In this document: in pieces, positions 1 through 6,802 of the stretch
How the letters are laid out: each line of letters starts with the position of its first letter
Numbering within the stretch: position 1 is the first letter of the stretch
NCBI GenBank assembly: GCA_029239635.1
Contig: JARBUN010000017.1
Location: forward strand, 1 to 63,838
From: Microbacterium sp.
GTDB lineage: Bacteria > Actinomycetota > Actinomycetes > Actinomycetales > Microbacteriaceae
Reading direction: 5' to 3'
DNA: 63,838 bases
Notes under the pieces: model-generated
Database searches by the model: none
Told to the model about the DNA's origin: nothing
Seen by the model: only the letters and a program-made list of their open reading frames with translations
Position numbers and translations under genes: made by a program

Positions 1-1
1 T

Positions 2-754
2 TCAGCGGACGAAAGCCTCGACGCGCTCGACGAACCGCGCGGGGTCGACGAGGTGCGGGTAGTGCGTCGGCTGCCAGATCTCGTGCACCGTCTGCGGGAT
101 CTCCCGCTGCAGCCACGCCGCGTACTCGAGGCCGGCGTCGAGACCCGTGATCACGAGGTACGGAACGTCCGCCGGGATCCGCGTCAGGTTGCTCACCAGT
201 TCCGCCAACTCCTCCGGTGAGTCCTCGAGCAGCGGTCGCCACATCCCGAGGACGACGTCCTGCTTCGGAGACCGGATGCCATCCACCCGCGCCATCTCGT
301 CGGCGTCCAGGCCGCCCGCCATCTGCGCGAACATCCCCTCGATGAACAGGGGGAAGTCCGCACCGCGCAGCATCCCCTCGGCCTGCTGCACCTGCGCCTG
401 CATGCCCGCGAGGTGCAGGGGCTGATCCACGTTGACGACCGCGCGCGCGGGGAAGAGCGCACCGTAGGCCGTCGCGACGATGCCGCCCATCGAGTGGCCG
501 ACGACCACGGGCACGTCCGCGGGGATGACGTCGTTCTCGGCGAGCTGCGCGAGGGTCTCATGCACATCGGCGGCGAGCGTCGGGATGTCGTACGGCTCCT
601 CGGCGGCCGACGCCCCATGACCGCGCAGGTCGACCCGCACCACCGTGAAGGCGCCGGTCAGGTCGACGGGATCCCAGCTGCGGCGATCCTCGGTGATGCC
701 GTGCAGGAGGACCAGCAGCGGGCCGGAGCCCGTCACGTCGTGGGCGAGGATCAT
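2..754 (-). CDS. alpha/beta fold hydrolase
   Basis: A 250-residue protein with the alpha/beta-hydrolase layout. An oxyanion-hole region ([12 protein letters not shown]) lies near residue 18, the nucleophile elbow GHSMGG near residue 87, and a late histidine in THYPHLVDP near the C-terminus. Soluble; no signal peptide or membrane segment is seen. Members of this family hydrolyse esters, lactones, epoxides or C-C bonds, and the substrate cannot be told from sequence. It is transcribed away from the VOC gene that follows, so the two share a divergent promoter region. The stop codon lies at the window edge, so the gene is complete. Confidence 0.85.
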   Translation of the reverse strand: MILAHDVTGSGPLLVLLHGITEDRRSWDPVDLTGAFTVVRVDLRGHGASAAEEPYDIPTLAADVHETLAQLAENDVIPADVPVVVGHSMGGIVATAYGALFPARAVVNVDQPLHLAGMQAQVQQAEGMLRGADFPLFIEGMFAQMAGGLDADEMARVDGIRSPKQDVVLGMWRPLLEDSPEELAELVSNLTRIPADVPYLVITGLDAGLEYAAWLQREIPQTVHEIWQPTHYPHLVDPARFVERVEAFVR

Positions 755-866
755 GACTTCTCCCTGAGGGGGCGAGCGGGCTTTGCCCGAGCATATCCGG
801 CTCTTCCCGCCGCGAATGCGGCCGGTCTAGGGTGAGGGCAGATCCCCTCCTCAGAAGGATGCCTCG

Positions 867-1313
867 ATGTCGACCTCCCTCGTCGTGTACGTCTCATTCG
901 CCGGTGCCGCCCGCGAGGCGATGACCTTCTACCAGTCGGTGTTCGGCGGTGAGCTGTCGATCAACACCTTCGCCGACTTCGGCATCCCGGACGCTCCCGC
1001 CGACGGCGTGATGCACTCCGAGCTGCGCGCCGACGGCTTCACGGTGATGGGTGCCGACGGCTTCGAGGAGCCCGCCGAGGGCTGGGGCAAGAGCCGCGTG
1101 CACGCCGCCTTCATGAGCGACGAGACCGATCGCGTGCGGGGATTCTACGACCGCTTCGTCGAGCGCGGCGCCCAGGTCACCCAACCCCTGGAGAAGCAGG
1201 TCTGGGGCGACCTCTACGGCGAGATCGTCGACCCGTGGGGCGTGGCCTGGATGTTGAACATCGCGGCGCCGGGCGGATGGGCCGAGGGCAGCGCCGATCA
1301 GGAACAGGTGTAG
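867..1313 (+). CDS. VOC family protein (PhnB/3-demethylubiquinone-like)
   Basis: A 148-residue single-domain protein of the vicinal oxygen chelate fold. The N-terminal pattern (VYVSFAGAAREAMTFYQSVF) and the C-terminal GDLYGEIVDPWGVAWML are typical of the PhnB/YjdN-like branch. Such proteins are often annotated as glyoxalase-like, but their substrates are mostly unknown. An AGAAGGA ribosome binding site precedes the ATG. The last 16 bases overlap the convergent DUF4190-type gene, so the two transcripts collide at their 3' ends. Confidence 0.85.
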   Translation: MSTSLVVYVSFAGAAREAMTFYQSVFGGELSINTFADFGIPDAPADGVMHSELRADGFTVMGADGFEEPAEGWGKSRVHAAFMSDETDRVRGFYDRFVERGAQVTQPLEKQVWGDLYGEIVDPWGVAWMLNIAAPGGWAEGSADQEQV

Positions 1314-1612
1314 GTCACACCGCCGACGTAGTGCGTGCCCGGACCGAGATCCGCGCACTGGGCGAACAGGTTCCCGAAGACGGCGATCAGGACGATCAGC
1401 ACGATGACGGATCCGACCAGGAGCACGGCTCCGACGATGATGCCGATGACCGCCGGGGTGTTCTTGTAGCCGGCGCGCTTGGACTGCACGAGCGCGACGA
1501 TGGACAGGATGAGCCCGATCAGGTTGAACGGGAACGCGGCGATCAGGCCGATGATGCCGAGCGTCTTGCCCGGGTAGGTCGTTCCGGCGGGGGCAGGCTG
1601 TGAGGTGGTCAC
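1298..1612 (-). CDS. DUF4190-like small membrane protein
   Basis: A 104-residue protein. A short Ala/Pro-rich N-terminus is followed by two hydrophobic segments separated by a KRAGYKNTP loop, which fits the DUF4190 pattern. I chose the GTG at 1612 because a good AGGAGA ribosome binding site precedes it; an upstream in-frame extension would be antisense to unrelated coding sequence. Two cysteines near the C-terminus (FAQCADLG, YTCS) could form a disulfide outside the membrane. It follows the uncharacterised 1657-2139 gene by 44 bases on the same strand, so they are probably co-transcribed. Function unknown. Confidence 0.75.
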   Translation of the reverse strand: MTTSQPAPAGTTYPGKTLGIIGLIAAFPFNLIGLILSIVALVQSKRAGYKNTPAVIGIIVGAVLLVGSVIVLIVLIAVFGNLFAQCADLGPGTHYVGGVTYTCS

Positions 1613-1656
1613 GGTGGTCTCCTGGGGATCGAAGGTAAGTGAAAAGGGGTGCGAGT

Positions 1657-2139
1657 TCAGCCCCCGAAGAGGCGTCCGAAGAAGCCCTTCTTCTTCGTCC
1701 AGCCGTTCTGATCGAGGAAGGCGTACAGCGGCTGCTTGATCCGGTCGGTGTCGAACGACCACTCGGCGCTGATGCCGCTGCCCTGCGGGGTGCTGACGTG
1801 GGTGCCGACGACGAACCCGCGGGAGCGGCGTGTCTGCGAGCCGCGGAACGTGGACGTTCCGCCGCTGAGGTGGAACCCGCCCCCGGCCGTGAACCCGCCC
1901 TTGAGCTCGCTCGACGTCTGCTGCTCGTGGACCTCGTAGGTGCTCGTCTCGGGGTCGAGCGCGACCTCGATCGAGTACTCCTCGTCGATCTGCCCGGCGC
2001 CCAAGAGTGCGATGTAACGAACGTGGGCGATGTCCCACGAGCCGACGATCCGGCCGTTCTCGGCGCGGAACACGAACGGCGAATCGGGGCCGTTCAACTC
2101 TCCGACGCGGGCGAGGAGATCAGGTGCGGGCGTGGCCAT
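1657..2139 (-). CDS. hypothetical protein
   Basis: A 160-residue soluble protein with no cysteine, no signal peptide and no recognised motif. It has a glycine-rich middle (KGGFTAGGGFHLSGG) and a basic, aromatic C-terminus (WTKKKGFFGRLFGG) that could act as a peripheral membrane tail. It starts at an ATG and is followed on the same strand by a DUF4190-like membrane protein, suggesting they work together. I do not recognise the family. Confidence 0.65.
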   Translation of the reverse strand: MATPAPDLLARVGELNGPDSPFVFRAENGRIVGSWDIAHVRYIALLGAGQIDEEYSIEVALDPETSTYEVHEQQTSSELKGGFTAGGGFHLSGGTSTFRGSQTRRSRGFVVGTHVSTPQGSGISAEWSFDTDRIKQPLYAFLDQNGWTKKKGFFGRLFGG

Positions 2140-2227
2140 GGCGAGAGTGTATCGACCCGGTCAGGCGCGGGCGAGGCCTGGCGCAGGGTCGGGAAATCAG
2201 CAAGTGCACGACACCGGCGAAACAGAT

Positions 2228-2254
2228 GACGCCTCTCCCGGGAGGAGAGGCGTC
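2228..2254 (-). terminator. rho-independent terminator after tRNA-Ala
   Basis: An 11-bp perfect stem (GACGCCTCTCC / GGAGAGGCGTC) with a 5-base loop lies 13 bases beyond the 3' end of the tRNA-Ala gene. Read on the minus strand it is followed by a short T run (TGTTTCG). Confidence 0.75.
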
Positions 2255-2267
2255 ATGCGGAGAGTGG

Positions 2268-2340
2268 TGGACCTGAGGGGATTCGAACCCCTGACCTCCT
2301 CGATGCGAACGAGGCGCGCTACCAACTGCGCCACAGGCCC
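2268..2340 (-). tRNA. tRNA-Ala (anticodon CGC)
   Basis: A 73-base cloverleaf on the minus strand. The acceptor stem GGGCCTG/CAGGTCC carries the G3-U70 wobble that identifies alanine tRNAs. The D stem is GCGC/GCGC, the anticodon stem CCTCG/CGAGG with loop TTCGCAT (anticodon CGC, reading GCG), and the T stem AGGGG/CCCCT with loop TTCGAAT. The CCA end is encoded in the genome directly after position 73. GCG is an abundant codon in this high-GC DNA. Confidence 0.97.
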
Positions 2341-2406
2341 GGACAACTCGACAACACTATCACGCCACGGAACCCAAACCTGCCCTCGGCCGGGAGCCCG
2401 GGCGCG

Positions 2407-2426
2407 TCATGCCGTCAACGGCATGA
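2407..2426 (-). terminator. hairpin after the 2433-3482 gene
   Basis: A perfect inverted repeat, TCATGCCGT-CA-ACGGCATGA, lies 7 bases past the stop of the upstream minus-strand gene. It has no clear T run, so it may stabilise an mRNA end instead of acting as a strong terminator. Confidence 0.5.
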
Positions 2427-2432
2427 GAACCC

Positions 2433-3482
2433 TCACTGCCCCGAAGCGCGCCGCTCGAGCAGCCGGCGGACGTGGTCTTCGATCTCGGTGTCGTCGACGT
2501 AGCCCATCGCCGCGTACGGCGACGCGACCGCGGCTGGGCGGGCCGTCTCGATCGGAGTCGGAGCCTGAGCTGCGGCGATCTCCCGCGCCGCCTCTTCGCG
2601 AGCAGCGGCGCGCAGGGCCTCGCGGGCGAGCTGCTCGTCGACGACCGCGGCGGCACGCGAACCCGCCGAGGCGACGAGCGGACGCGGCAGCTCGCGCGGC
2701 GTCCACGTCTGACGCGGAGCGGGAGCCGCGGGGGCGAAGTCCTGCACCACCGGGGCGACGCGGGCCTCGGCCACGACCGCGGGACGCACAGCCGTCCGCG
2801 AAGCCACCCGCGCGAGTCGGCGGAGGAGAAGAAGGGATGCCACGACCCCCGTCAGACCCGCGATGAGCAGCACGGGCCCGGCTCCGGTCGCAACCATGAC
2901 GGTGCCGGCGAAAGCCGAAACCAGGCCGGCGAGAGCGAAGACGGAGGTGGCGAGGCGGAAGCGACGACGAGCACGAGCCCGTCGCGCCTCGGGCTGTGCC
3001 ACGGCGGAGGCACGCTCCCGACGCGCCCGCTCGATTGCGACGGCGCGTTCGGCGCGGGACTTCTCGAGGGCGGCGGCACGCTCGGCGCGCGCGACGTGCA
3101 CGGCGGCCGCGCGTTCGGCGCGAGCGAGGTCGAGAGCGGCGGCGCGCTGCTCCTTCACGAGATCGCGATCACGCGCGTTCTCGAGCCGCGCGACCTCGAG
3201 CCGGGCCTTGGCCTCGGCGAGCTCGATCTCGGCCTTGTGCGCCTGCACCTGGCGCGCGATCTTCTGCTGCTGATGCGCGGTGCGGGCGGTGAGCTCGAGA
3301 CGCACCTCACGCGGCGTCTCGGCGGTCTCGGCCAGCACCCGGAGCGCCTGGTTGAGACGGACGGCGTTGCGCTCGGCGGAGGTGAAGCGGTGTCGGCTCT
3401 GCCACGACGGCAGAAGATAGACGAGCCACAGCGCGACCGCGACGAAGACGATCACCCCGCCACCGAGAACCTGTCCACCCAT
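2433..3482 (-). CDS. membrane-anchored coiled-coil protein
   Basis: A 349-residue protein from the ATG at 3482; a start 13 codons upstream is possible but has no better ribosome binding site. It begins with a hydrophobic segment (VIVFVAVALWLVYLLPSW), followed by about 130 residues of Ala/Glu/Arg-rich heptads with repeated ARAERAAA units that should form a long coiled coil. Two close hydrophobic segments then form a hairpin in the membrane (about residues 180-230), followed by an Ala/Pro-rich tail. Such proteins are often labelled large exoprotein in Microbacteriaceae, but that name has no functional support. It sits upstream of tRNA-Ala and downstream of a GNAT gene. Confidence 0.8.
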   Translation of the reverse strand: MGGQVLGGGVIVFVAVALWLVYLLPSWQSRHRFTSAERNAVRLNQALRVLAETAETPREVRLELTARTAHQQQKIARQVQAHKAEIELAEAKARLEVARLENARDRDLVKEQRAAALDLARAERAAAVHVARAERAAALEKSRAERAVAIERARRERASAVAQPEARRARARRRFRLATSVFALAGLVSAFAGTVMVATGAGPVLLIAGLTGVVASLLLLRRLARVASRTAVRPAVVAEARVAPVVQDFAPAAPAPRQTWTPRELPRPLVASAGSRAAAVVDEQLAREALRAAAREEAAREIAAAQAPTPIETARPAAVASPYAAMGYVDDTEIEDHVRRLLERRASGQ

Positions 3483-3548
3483 GTGAACACGGTAGGTCAC
3501 GGGGCGGTCACAGCTCGGCATCCCCGCGCGTGTCGCTGCCGCGGATCC

Positions 3549-4172
3549 TCAGAGCTGGTCGGAGGGAGGGATGCGGGCCGCATCCGGCGGGACCTGGCCG
3601 CGCTCGTAGCGGTCGAGCACCCCGTGCGGGACCTCTTCGCGCACCAGCGCGAACGCGTAGTGGTCGCGCCAGTCGCCGTCGATGTGGATGTACCGGCGCC
3701 GCAGCCCCTCGTAGCGGAACCCGAGCTTCTCGACCACCCGCAGGCTCGCATGGTTCTCGGGTCGGATGCAGATCTCGACGCGATGAAGATTCAGCGACGT
3801 GAAGCAGACGTCGGTCGCCATCGCGACGCTGACAGTGGTGATGTTGCGTCCCGCGTACTCCTCGGCGACCCAGTAGCCGATCGTCGCGGAGGCGAGCGAA
3901 CCCCGCGAGACGCCCCACACGTTCAGCTGACCGGCGACCTCGTCGTCCCACTCCATGACGAAGGGGACGCCGAGGCCGTCGCGGTACTGCTGCAGGAGCC
4001 GGCGGATGCCGAGGCGCATGTCGAACGACACCGGCCCGTCGGGGCTCGTGGCCTCCCAGGGCCGCAACCACGAGCGGTTGTCGATCAGCTGCTGCTGAAG
4101 GACACGCGCATCGCGGTTGCGGATGAGACGGATCGACACCTTGCCGTGCCGTCGAGGGACGGACAGATCCAT
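3549..4172 (-). CDS. GNAT family N-acetyltransferase (RimJ-like)
   Basis: A 207-residue acetyltransferase of the RimJ/RimL branch. The acetyl-CoA binding core is seen in the segment TIGYWVAEEYAGRNITTVSV and the following ENHASLRVVEKLGFRYEG. It probably acetylates an amino group on a protein N-terminus or small molecule using acetyl-CoA in the cytoplasm. I chose the ATG at 4172, five bases after the galU stop, so the two genes are in one operon; a GTG at 4208 would overlap galU. No strong ribosome binding site is visible, which fits translational coupling to galU. Confidence 0.85.
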   Translation of the reverse strand: MDLSVPRRHGKVSIRLIRNRDARVLQQQLIDNRSWLRPWEATSPDGPVSFDMRLGIRRLLQQYRDGLGVPFVMEWDDEVAGQLNVWGVSRGSLASATIGYWVAEEYAGRNITTVSVAMATDVCFTSLNLHRVEICIRPENHASLRVVEKLGFRYEGLRRRYIHIDGDWRDHYAFALVREEVPHGVLDRYERGQVPPDAARIPPSDQL

Positions 4173-4177
4173 CGGGG

Positions 4178-5068
4178 TCAGAGACCCGCCGCGAACTCCT
4201 TGAACCACGGACGAAGCGCCGGGCCCAGGTCGTCACGGTCGGCAGCGAGCTGCACGATCGCCTTGATGTAGTCGACGCGGTCGCCGGTGTCGTAGCGACG
4301 GCCGCGGAAGATCACGCCGTACACGCCCCCACCGTCGCCGCCGCCGTTGGCGAGCTCTTCGAGCGCGTCGGTCAGCTGGATCTCGCCGCCCTTGCCGGGT
4401 TCGGTGTGCTCCAGGATGCCGAACACGTCGGGTCCGAGGACGTAACGGCCGATGATCGCCAGGTTGGAGGGCGCGTCTTCGGCCTTCGGCTTCTCGACGA
4501 GCTGCGTGACCTTCACCACGCCGTCTTCCTCGGTCGGCTCGACCGCGGCGACCCCGTAGAGGTGGATGTGCTCGGGGTCGACCTCCATCAGGGCGATGAC
4601 GGTCGCGTTGCGCTTGTCGTACTCCTCCATCATCTTGGTGAGCAGCGGGTCGCGCTCGTCGATGAGGTCGTCGCCGAGGAGCACCGCGAACGGGTGGTCG
4701 CCCACGTGGCTGCGCGCGCGGAGCACGGCGTGGCCGAGACCCTTGGGCTCCCCCTGACGCACCATGTGCACGTCGGCGAGGTCGGACGAGTGCTCGACCT
4801 TGGCGAGCTTGTCGCTGTCGCCCTTCTCCCGGAGCTTCGCTTCGAGCTCGGGCATGGAGTCGAAGTGGTTGGCGATGTTGTTCTTGTTGCGGCCGATGAT
4901 GATCAGGACATCGTCGATACCGGCGCCGGTGGCCTCCTCGACGACGTACTGGATGGCCGGCTTGTCGACGACCGGCAACATCTCCTTCGGCATGGCCTTG
5001 GTGGCCGGGAGGAAGCGCGTACCGAGTCCTGCGGCCGGAATGACGGCCTTGAAGGGCTTATGAGGCAT
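4178..5068 (-). CDS. galU: UTP--glucose-1-phosphate uridylyltransferase
   Basis: A 296-residue GalU that makes UDP-glucose from glucose-1-phosphate and UTP, feeding cell-wall and exopolysaccharide synthesis. The nucleotide-binding signature GLGTRFLPATKAMPKEMLP is near the N-terminus, with VEKPK in the middle. Two ATGs are present six bases apart (5074 and 5068). I chose the second because a -10 box TAGTGT at 5080-5075 sits exactly six bases before it, which makes a leaderless transcript starting at that ATG. It is divergent from the 5-formyl-THF ligase gene and followed closely by the GNAT gene. Confidence 0.95.
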   Translation of the reverse strand: MPHKPFKAVIPAAGLGTRFLPATKAMPKEMLPVVDKPAIQYVVEEATGAGIDDVLIIIGRNKNNIANHFDSMPELEAKLREKGDSDKLAKVEHSSDLADVHMVRQGEPKGLGHAVLRARSHVGDHPFAVLLGDDLIDERDPLLTKMMEEYDKRNATVIALMEVDPEHIHLYGVAAVEPTEEDGVVKVTQLVEKPKAEDAPSNLAIIGRYVLGPDVFGILEHTEPGKGGEIQLTDALEELANGGGDGGGVYGVIFRGRRYDTGDRVDYIKAIVQLAADRDDLGPALRPWFKEFAAGL

Positions 5069-5074
5069 GGGCAT

Positions 5075-5124
5075 ACACTACTGGTGTCCTGCGACCGCGT
5101 CGCGTCGGGACGCGCACTTACACT
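5075..5124. promoter_or_regulatory. divergent leaderless promoters of galU and the folate ligase
   Basis: Two -10 boxes lie back to back. TAGTGT on the minus strand (5080-5075) is six bases from the galU ATG at 5068. TACACT on the plus strand (5119-5124) is six bases from the ATG at 5131. Neither gene has a ribosome binding site. Both transcripts are expected to begin at or next to the start codon, as is common in actinobacteria. Confidence 0.65.
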
Positions 5125-5130
5125 TACTCC

Positions 5131-5727
5131 ATGCCCGACAGCATCGAGCAGGCCAAGCGCGCACTGCGCGCCGATCTTCGCGAACGCCGACAGATCATCT
5201 CCGCGCACGCGCGCGAACTCGCCGAGGCCGGCATCAAAGACCAGCTCGACGCACTGGTCGAGCGCCTCGGCGCCCGCAGCATCTCCTGCTTCCTGTCCAC
5301 GACCACCGAACCCGGCACGCACGCCTTCGTGGCCGACGCGGTGGCCCGTGGCATCCGGGTCCTGCTGCCGATCACGCGCGAGGACGGACTTCTGGACTGG
5401 GCGGTCGCCACGCCCGGCGCCGACATCGCCGAGGGCCTGTTCGGTCTGCCCGAACCCGTCGGCGACGTGCTCGGGCCGATCGCGGTGAACGACGTCGACC
5501 TGCTCGTGATCCCGGCCGCCGCCGTCGACCGGCACGGCATGCGCCTCGGCTGGGGACGCGGGTACTTCGACAAGACCCTCGGCTCGATGGAGAAGTGCCC
5601 TCCCGTCTACGCCGTCATCTTCGACTCCGAGTTCATCGACGACGTCCCGCGCGACGTGCACGACCAGCCCGTCTCGGGCGTCGTGACCCCCACGCGCACG
5701 GTACTCCTCACCGACTCCCCCGCCTGA
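5131..5727 (+). CDS. 5-formyltetrahydrofolate cyclo-ligase
   Basis: A 198-residue enzyme that converts 5-formyl-THF to 5,10-methenyl-THF with ATP, returning this storage folate to one-carbon metabolism. The family signature GWGRGYFDKTL lies near residue 148, and the N-terminal basic helix (KRALRADLRERRQ) is typical. Length matches the family. It is leaderless (see the promoter at 5119-5124) and is followed by a FmdB-type zinc-ribbon gene 17 bases later, then mscL. This folate ligase, zinc ribbon, mscL order is common in actinobacteria. Confidence 0.93.
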   Translation: MPDSIEQAKRALRADLRERRQIISAHARELAEAGIKDQLDALVERLGARSISCFLSTTTEPGTHAFVADAVARGIRVLLPITREDGLLDWAVATPGADIAEGLFGLPEPVGDVLGPIAVNDVDLLVIPAAAVDRHGMRLGWGRGYFDKTLGSMEKCPPVYAVIFDSEFIDDVPRDVHDQPVSGVVTPTRTVLLTDSPA

Positions 5728-5744
5728 CACCCGAAAGAAGCACC

Positions 5745-6053
5745 ATGCCCACCTACTCGTATGCCTGCAAGCAGTGCGGCCACCGTTTCGACGCCGTGCA
5801 GTCCTTCTCGGACGCTGCCCTCACCGAATGCCCCGAGTGCGGCGGAGACCTCCGCAAGCAGTACGGCTCCATCGGAGTGACCTTCAACGGGTCGGGCTTC
5901 TACCGCACCGACTCCCGCGGTTCGTCGAACGGTTCCTCGACGGGCGGGGCGTCGTCGAGCGGTTCGACGAGCTCGGCCGGCGCAAGCGGTGGCGGATCGT
6001 CGTCGACATCGTCATCCTCGTCTTCGACGGCATCCTCGTCGTCGTCGTCCTGA
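5745..6053 (+). CDS. FmdB-family zinc-ribbon protein
   Basis: A 102-residue protein. Residues 1-45 form a FmdB zinc ribbon with two CxxC knuckles (CKQCG and CPECG), followed by the typical SIGVTFNGSGFYRTD. The remaining 45 residues are almost wholly Ser, Gly, Thr and Ala, a low-complexity tail of unknown role. The ATG at 5745 has an AAAGAAG ribosome binding site. FmdB-type proteins are proposed regulators but have no settled function. It is co-transcribed with the folate ligase and mscL. Confidence 0.85.
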   Translation: MPTYSYACKQCGHRFDAVQSFSDAALTECPECGGDLRKQYGSIGVTFNGSGFYRTDSRGSSNGSSTGGASSSGSTSSAGASGGGSSSTSSSSSSTASSSSSS

Positions 6054-6084
6054 CGCCTCGCCCCTTCACCCCCGGGAGACCATC

Positions 6085-6504
6085 GTGATCAAGGGATTCA
6101 AAGAGTTCATCCTCCGCGGCAACGTGATCGATCTCGCGGTCGCCGTCGTCATCGGAGCAGCCTTCACCGCGATCGTGAACGCGATCGTCCAGGGCCTCAT
6201 CAATCCGCTCATCGGATTCGTGTTCCAGGTCGGCGACCTCACGAACCTCAACCTCACGGTCCCGACCCTCTTCGGCGGTGTCGCGACGTTCGAGTTCGGG
6301 TCGATCCTCGTCGCCGTGATCAACTTCCTCGCCGTCGCCGCGATCGTGTACTTCGTGTTCGTCTTCCCGATGAACCGCTGGAAAGAACGCGCCGCCGCCC
6401 GCGCGGGCGTGACCGACGCGGCATCCGAGGAGCCCAAGCTCCCCACCGAGCAGGAGCTCCTCGTGCAGATCCGCGACCTGCTGGAGCGCCAGAACAAGGC
6501 CTGA
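6085..6504 (+). CDS. mscL: large-conductance mechanosensitive channel
   Basis: A 139-residue MscL that opens under membrane tension to release solutes during osmotic downshock. It starts at a GTG with GGGAGA upstream. The N-terminal amphipathic helix (IKGFKEFILRGNVIDLAVAVVIG) leads into TM1, a periplasmic loop, TM2 (around FLAVAAIVYFVFVFPMN) and a C-terminal charged bundle helix (EEPKLPTEQELLVQIRDLLERQ). All expected parts and length are present. It is the last gene of the folate ligase/zinc-ribbon/mscL operon and is followed by a strong hairpin. Confidence 0.96.
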   Translation: MIKGFKEFILRGNVIDLAVAVVIGAAFTAIVNAIVQGLINPLIGFVFQVGDLTNLNLTVPTLFGGVATFEFGSILVAVINFLAVAAIVYFVFVFPMNRWKERAAARAGVTDAASEEPKLPTEQELLVQIRDLLERQNKA

Positions 6505-6511
6505 CAATCTC

Positions 6512-6553
6512 GACGAACGGGTCCGTGCTGCTGTCGGCGCGGACCCGTTCGTC
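6512..6553. terminator. bidirectional terminator between mscL and the 6552 gene
   Basis: A 14-bp perfect stem (GACGAACGGGTCCG at 6512-6525 with its complement at 6540-6553) and a 14-base loop sit between convergent genes. The right arm touches the last codons of the minus-strand gene. Confidence 0.75.
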
Positions 6554-6797
6554 AATAGTGGGGCGGAACGTCGCGCAGCATGCGGTCGTCATTGGGACCG
6601 GATGCCACCGGCCCCGGGCCGGCTCCCCGCTCCGGGTCGTCCGCGGGTGCGGGCTCCGCCGTCGTGCCCGGCGCGGGCATCAGGCGCGCGCGGCGCGCGC
6701 CGCGGACCCGCACGACGGGCTGCCGCGGCGCGTGCGGAGCGTCACGCTCGGGTTCCGGTGCGGCCGCGGAACCCGTGGCATCCGGAGTCCTGCTCAT
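6552..6797 (-). CDS. small Pro/Ala-rich protein
   Basis: An 81-residue protein that is mostly disordered (Pro, Ala, Arg, Asp) and ends in DDRMLRDVPPHY. A short C-terminal motif of the type RDxPPHY/W recurs, as I recall, at the end of small actinobacterial proteins of this kind. It starts six bases after the stop of the giant helicase-like gene, so it is almost surely co-transcribed with it and may act with it. Function unknown. Confidence 0.6.
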   Translation of the reverse strand: MSRTPDATGSAAAPEPERDAPHAPRQPVVRVRGARRARLMPAPGTTAEPAPADDPERGAGPGPVASGPNDDRMLRDVPPHY

Positions 6798-6802
6798 CGC
6801 GC

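Noticed and set aside
2472..4271. A 599-codon plus-strand frame over three genes
   Set aside because: It runs antisense across the coiled-coil protein gene and the GNAT gene into galU, with no ribosome binding site or recognisable domain.
5885..6053. Ser/Gly-rich tail of the FmdB-like protein as a separate repeat element
   Set aside because: The tail is a plain low-complexity protein tail; the DNA shows no regular unit length.
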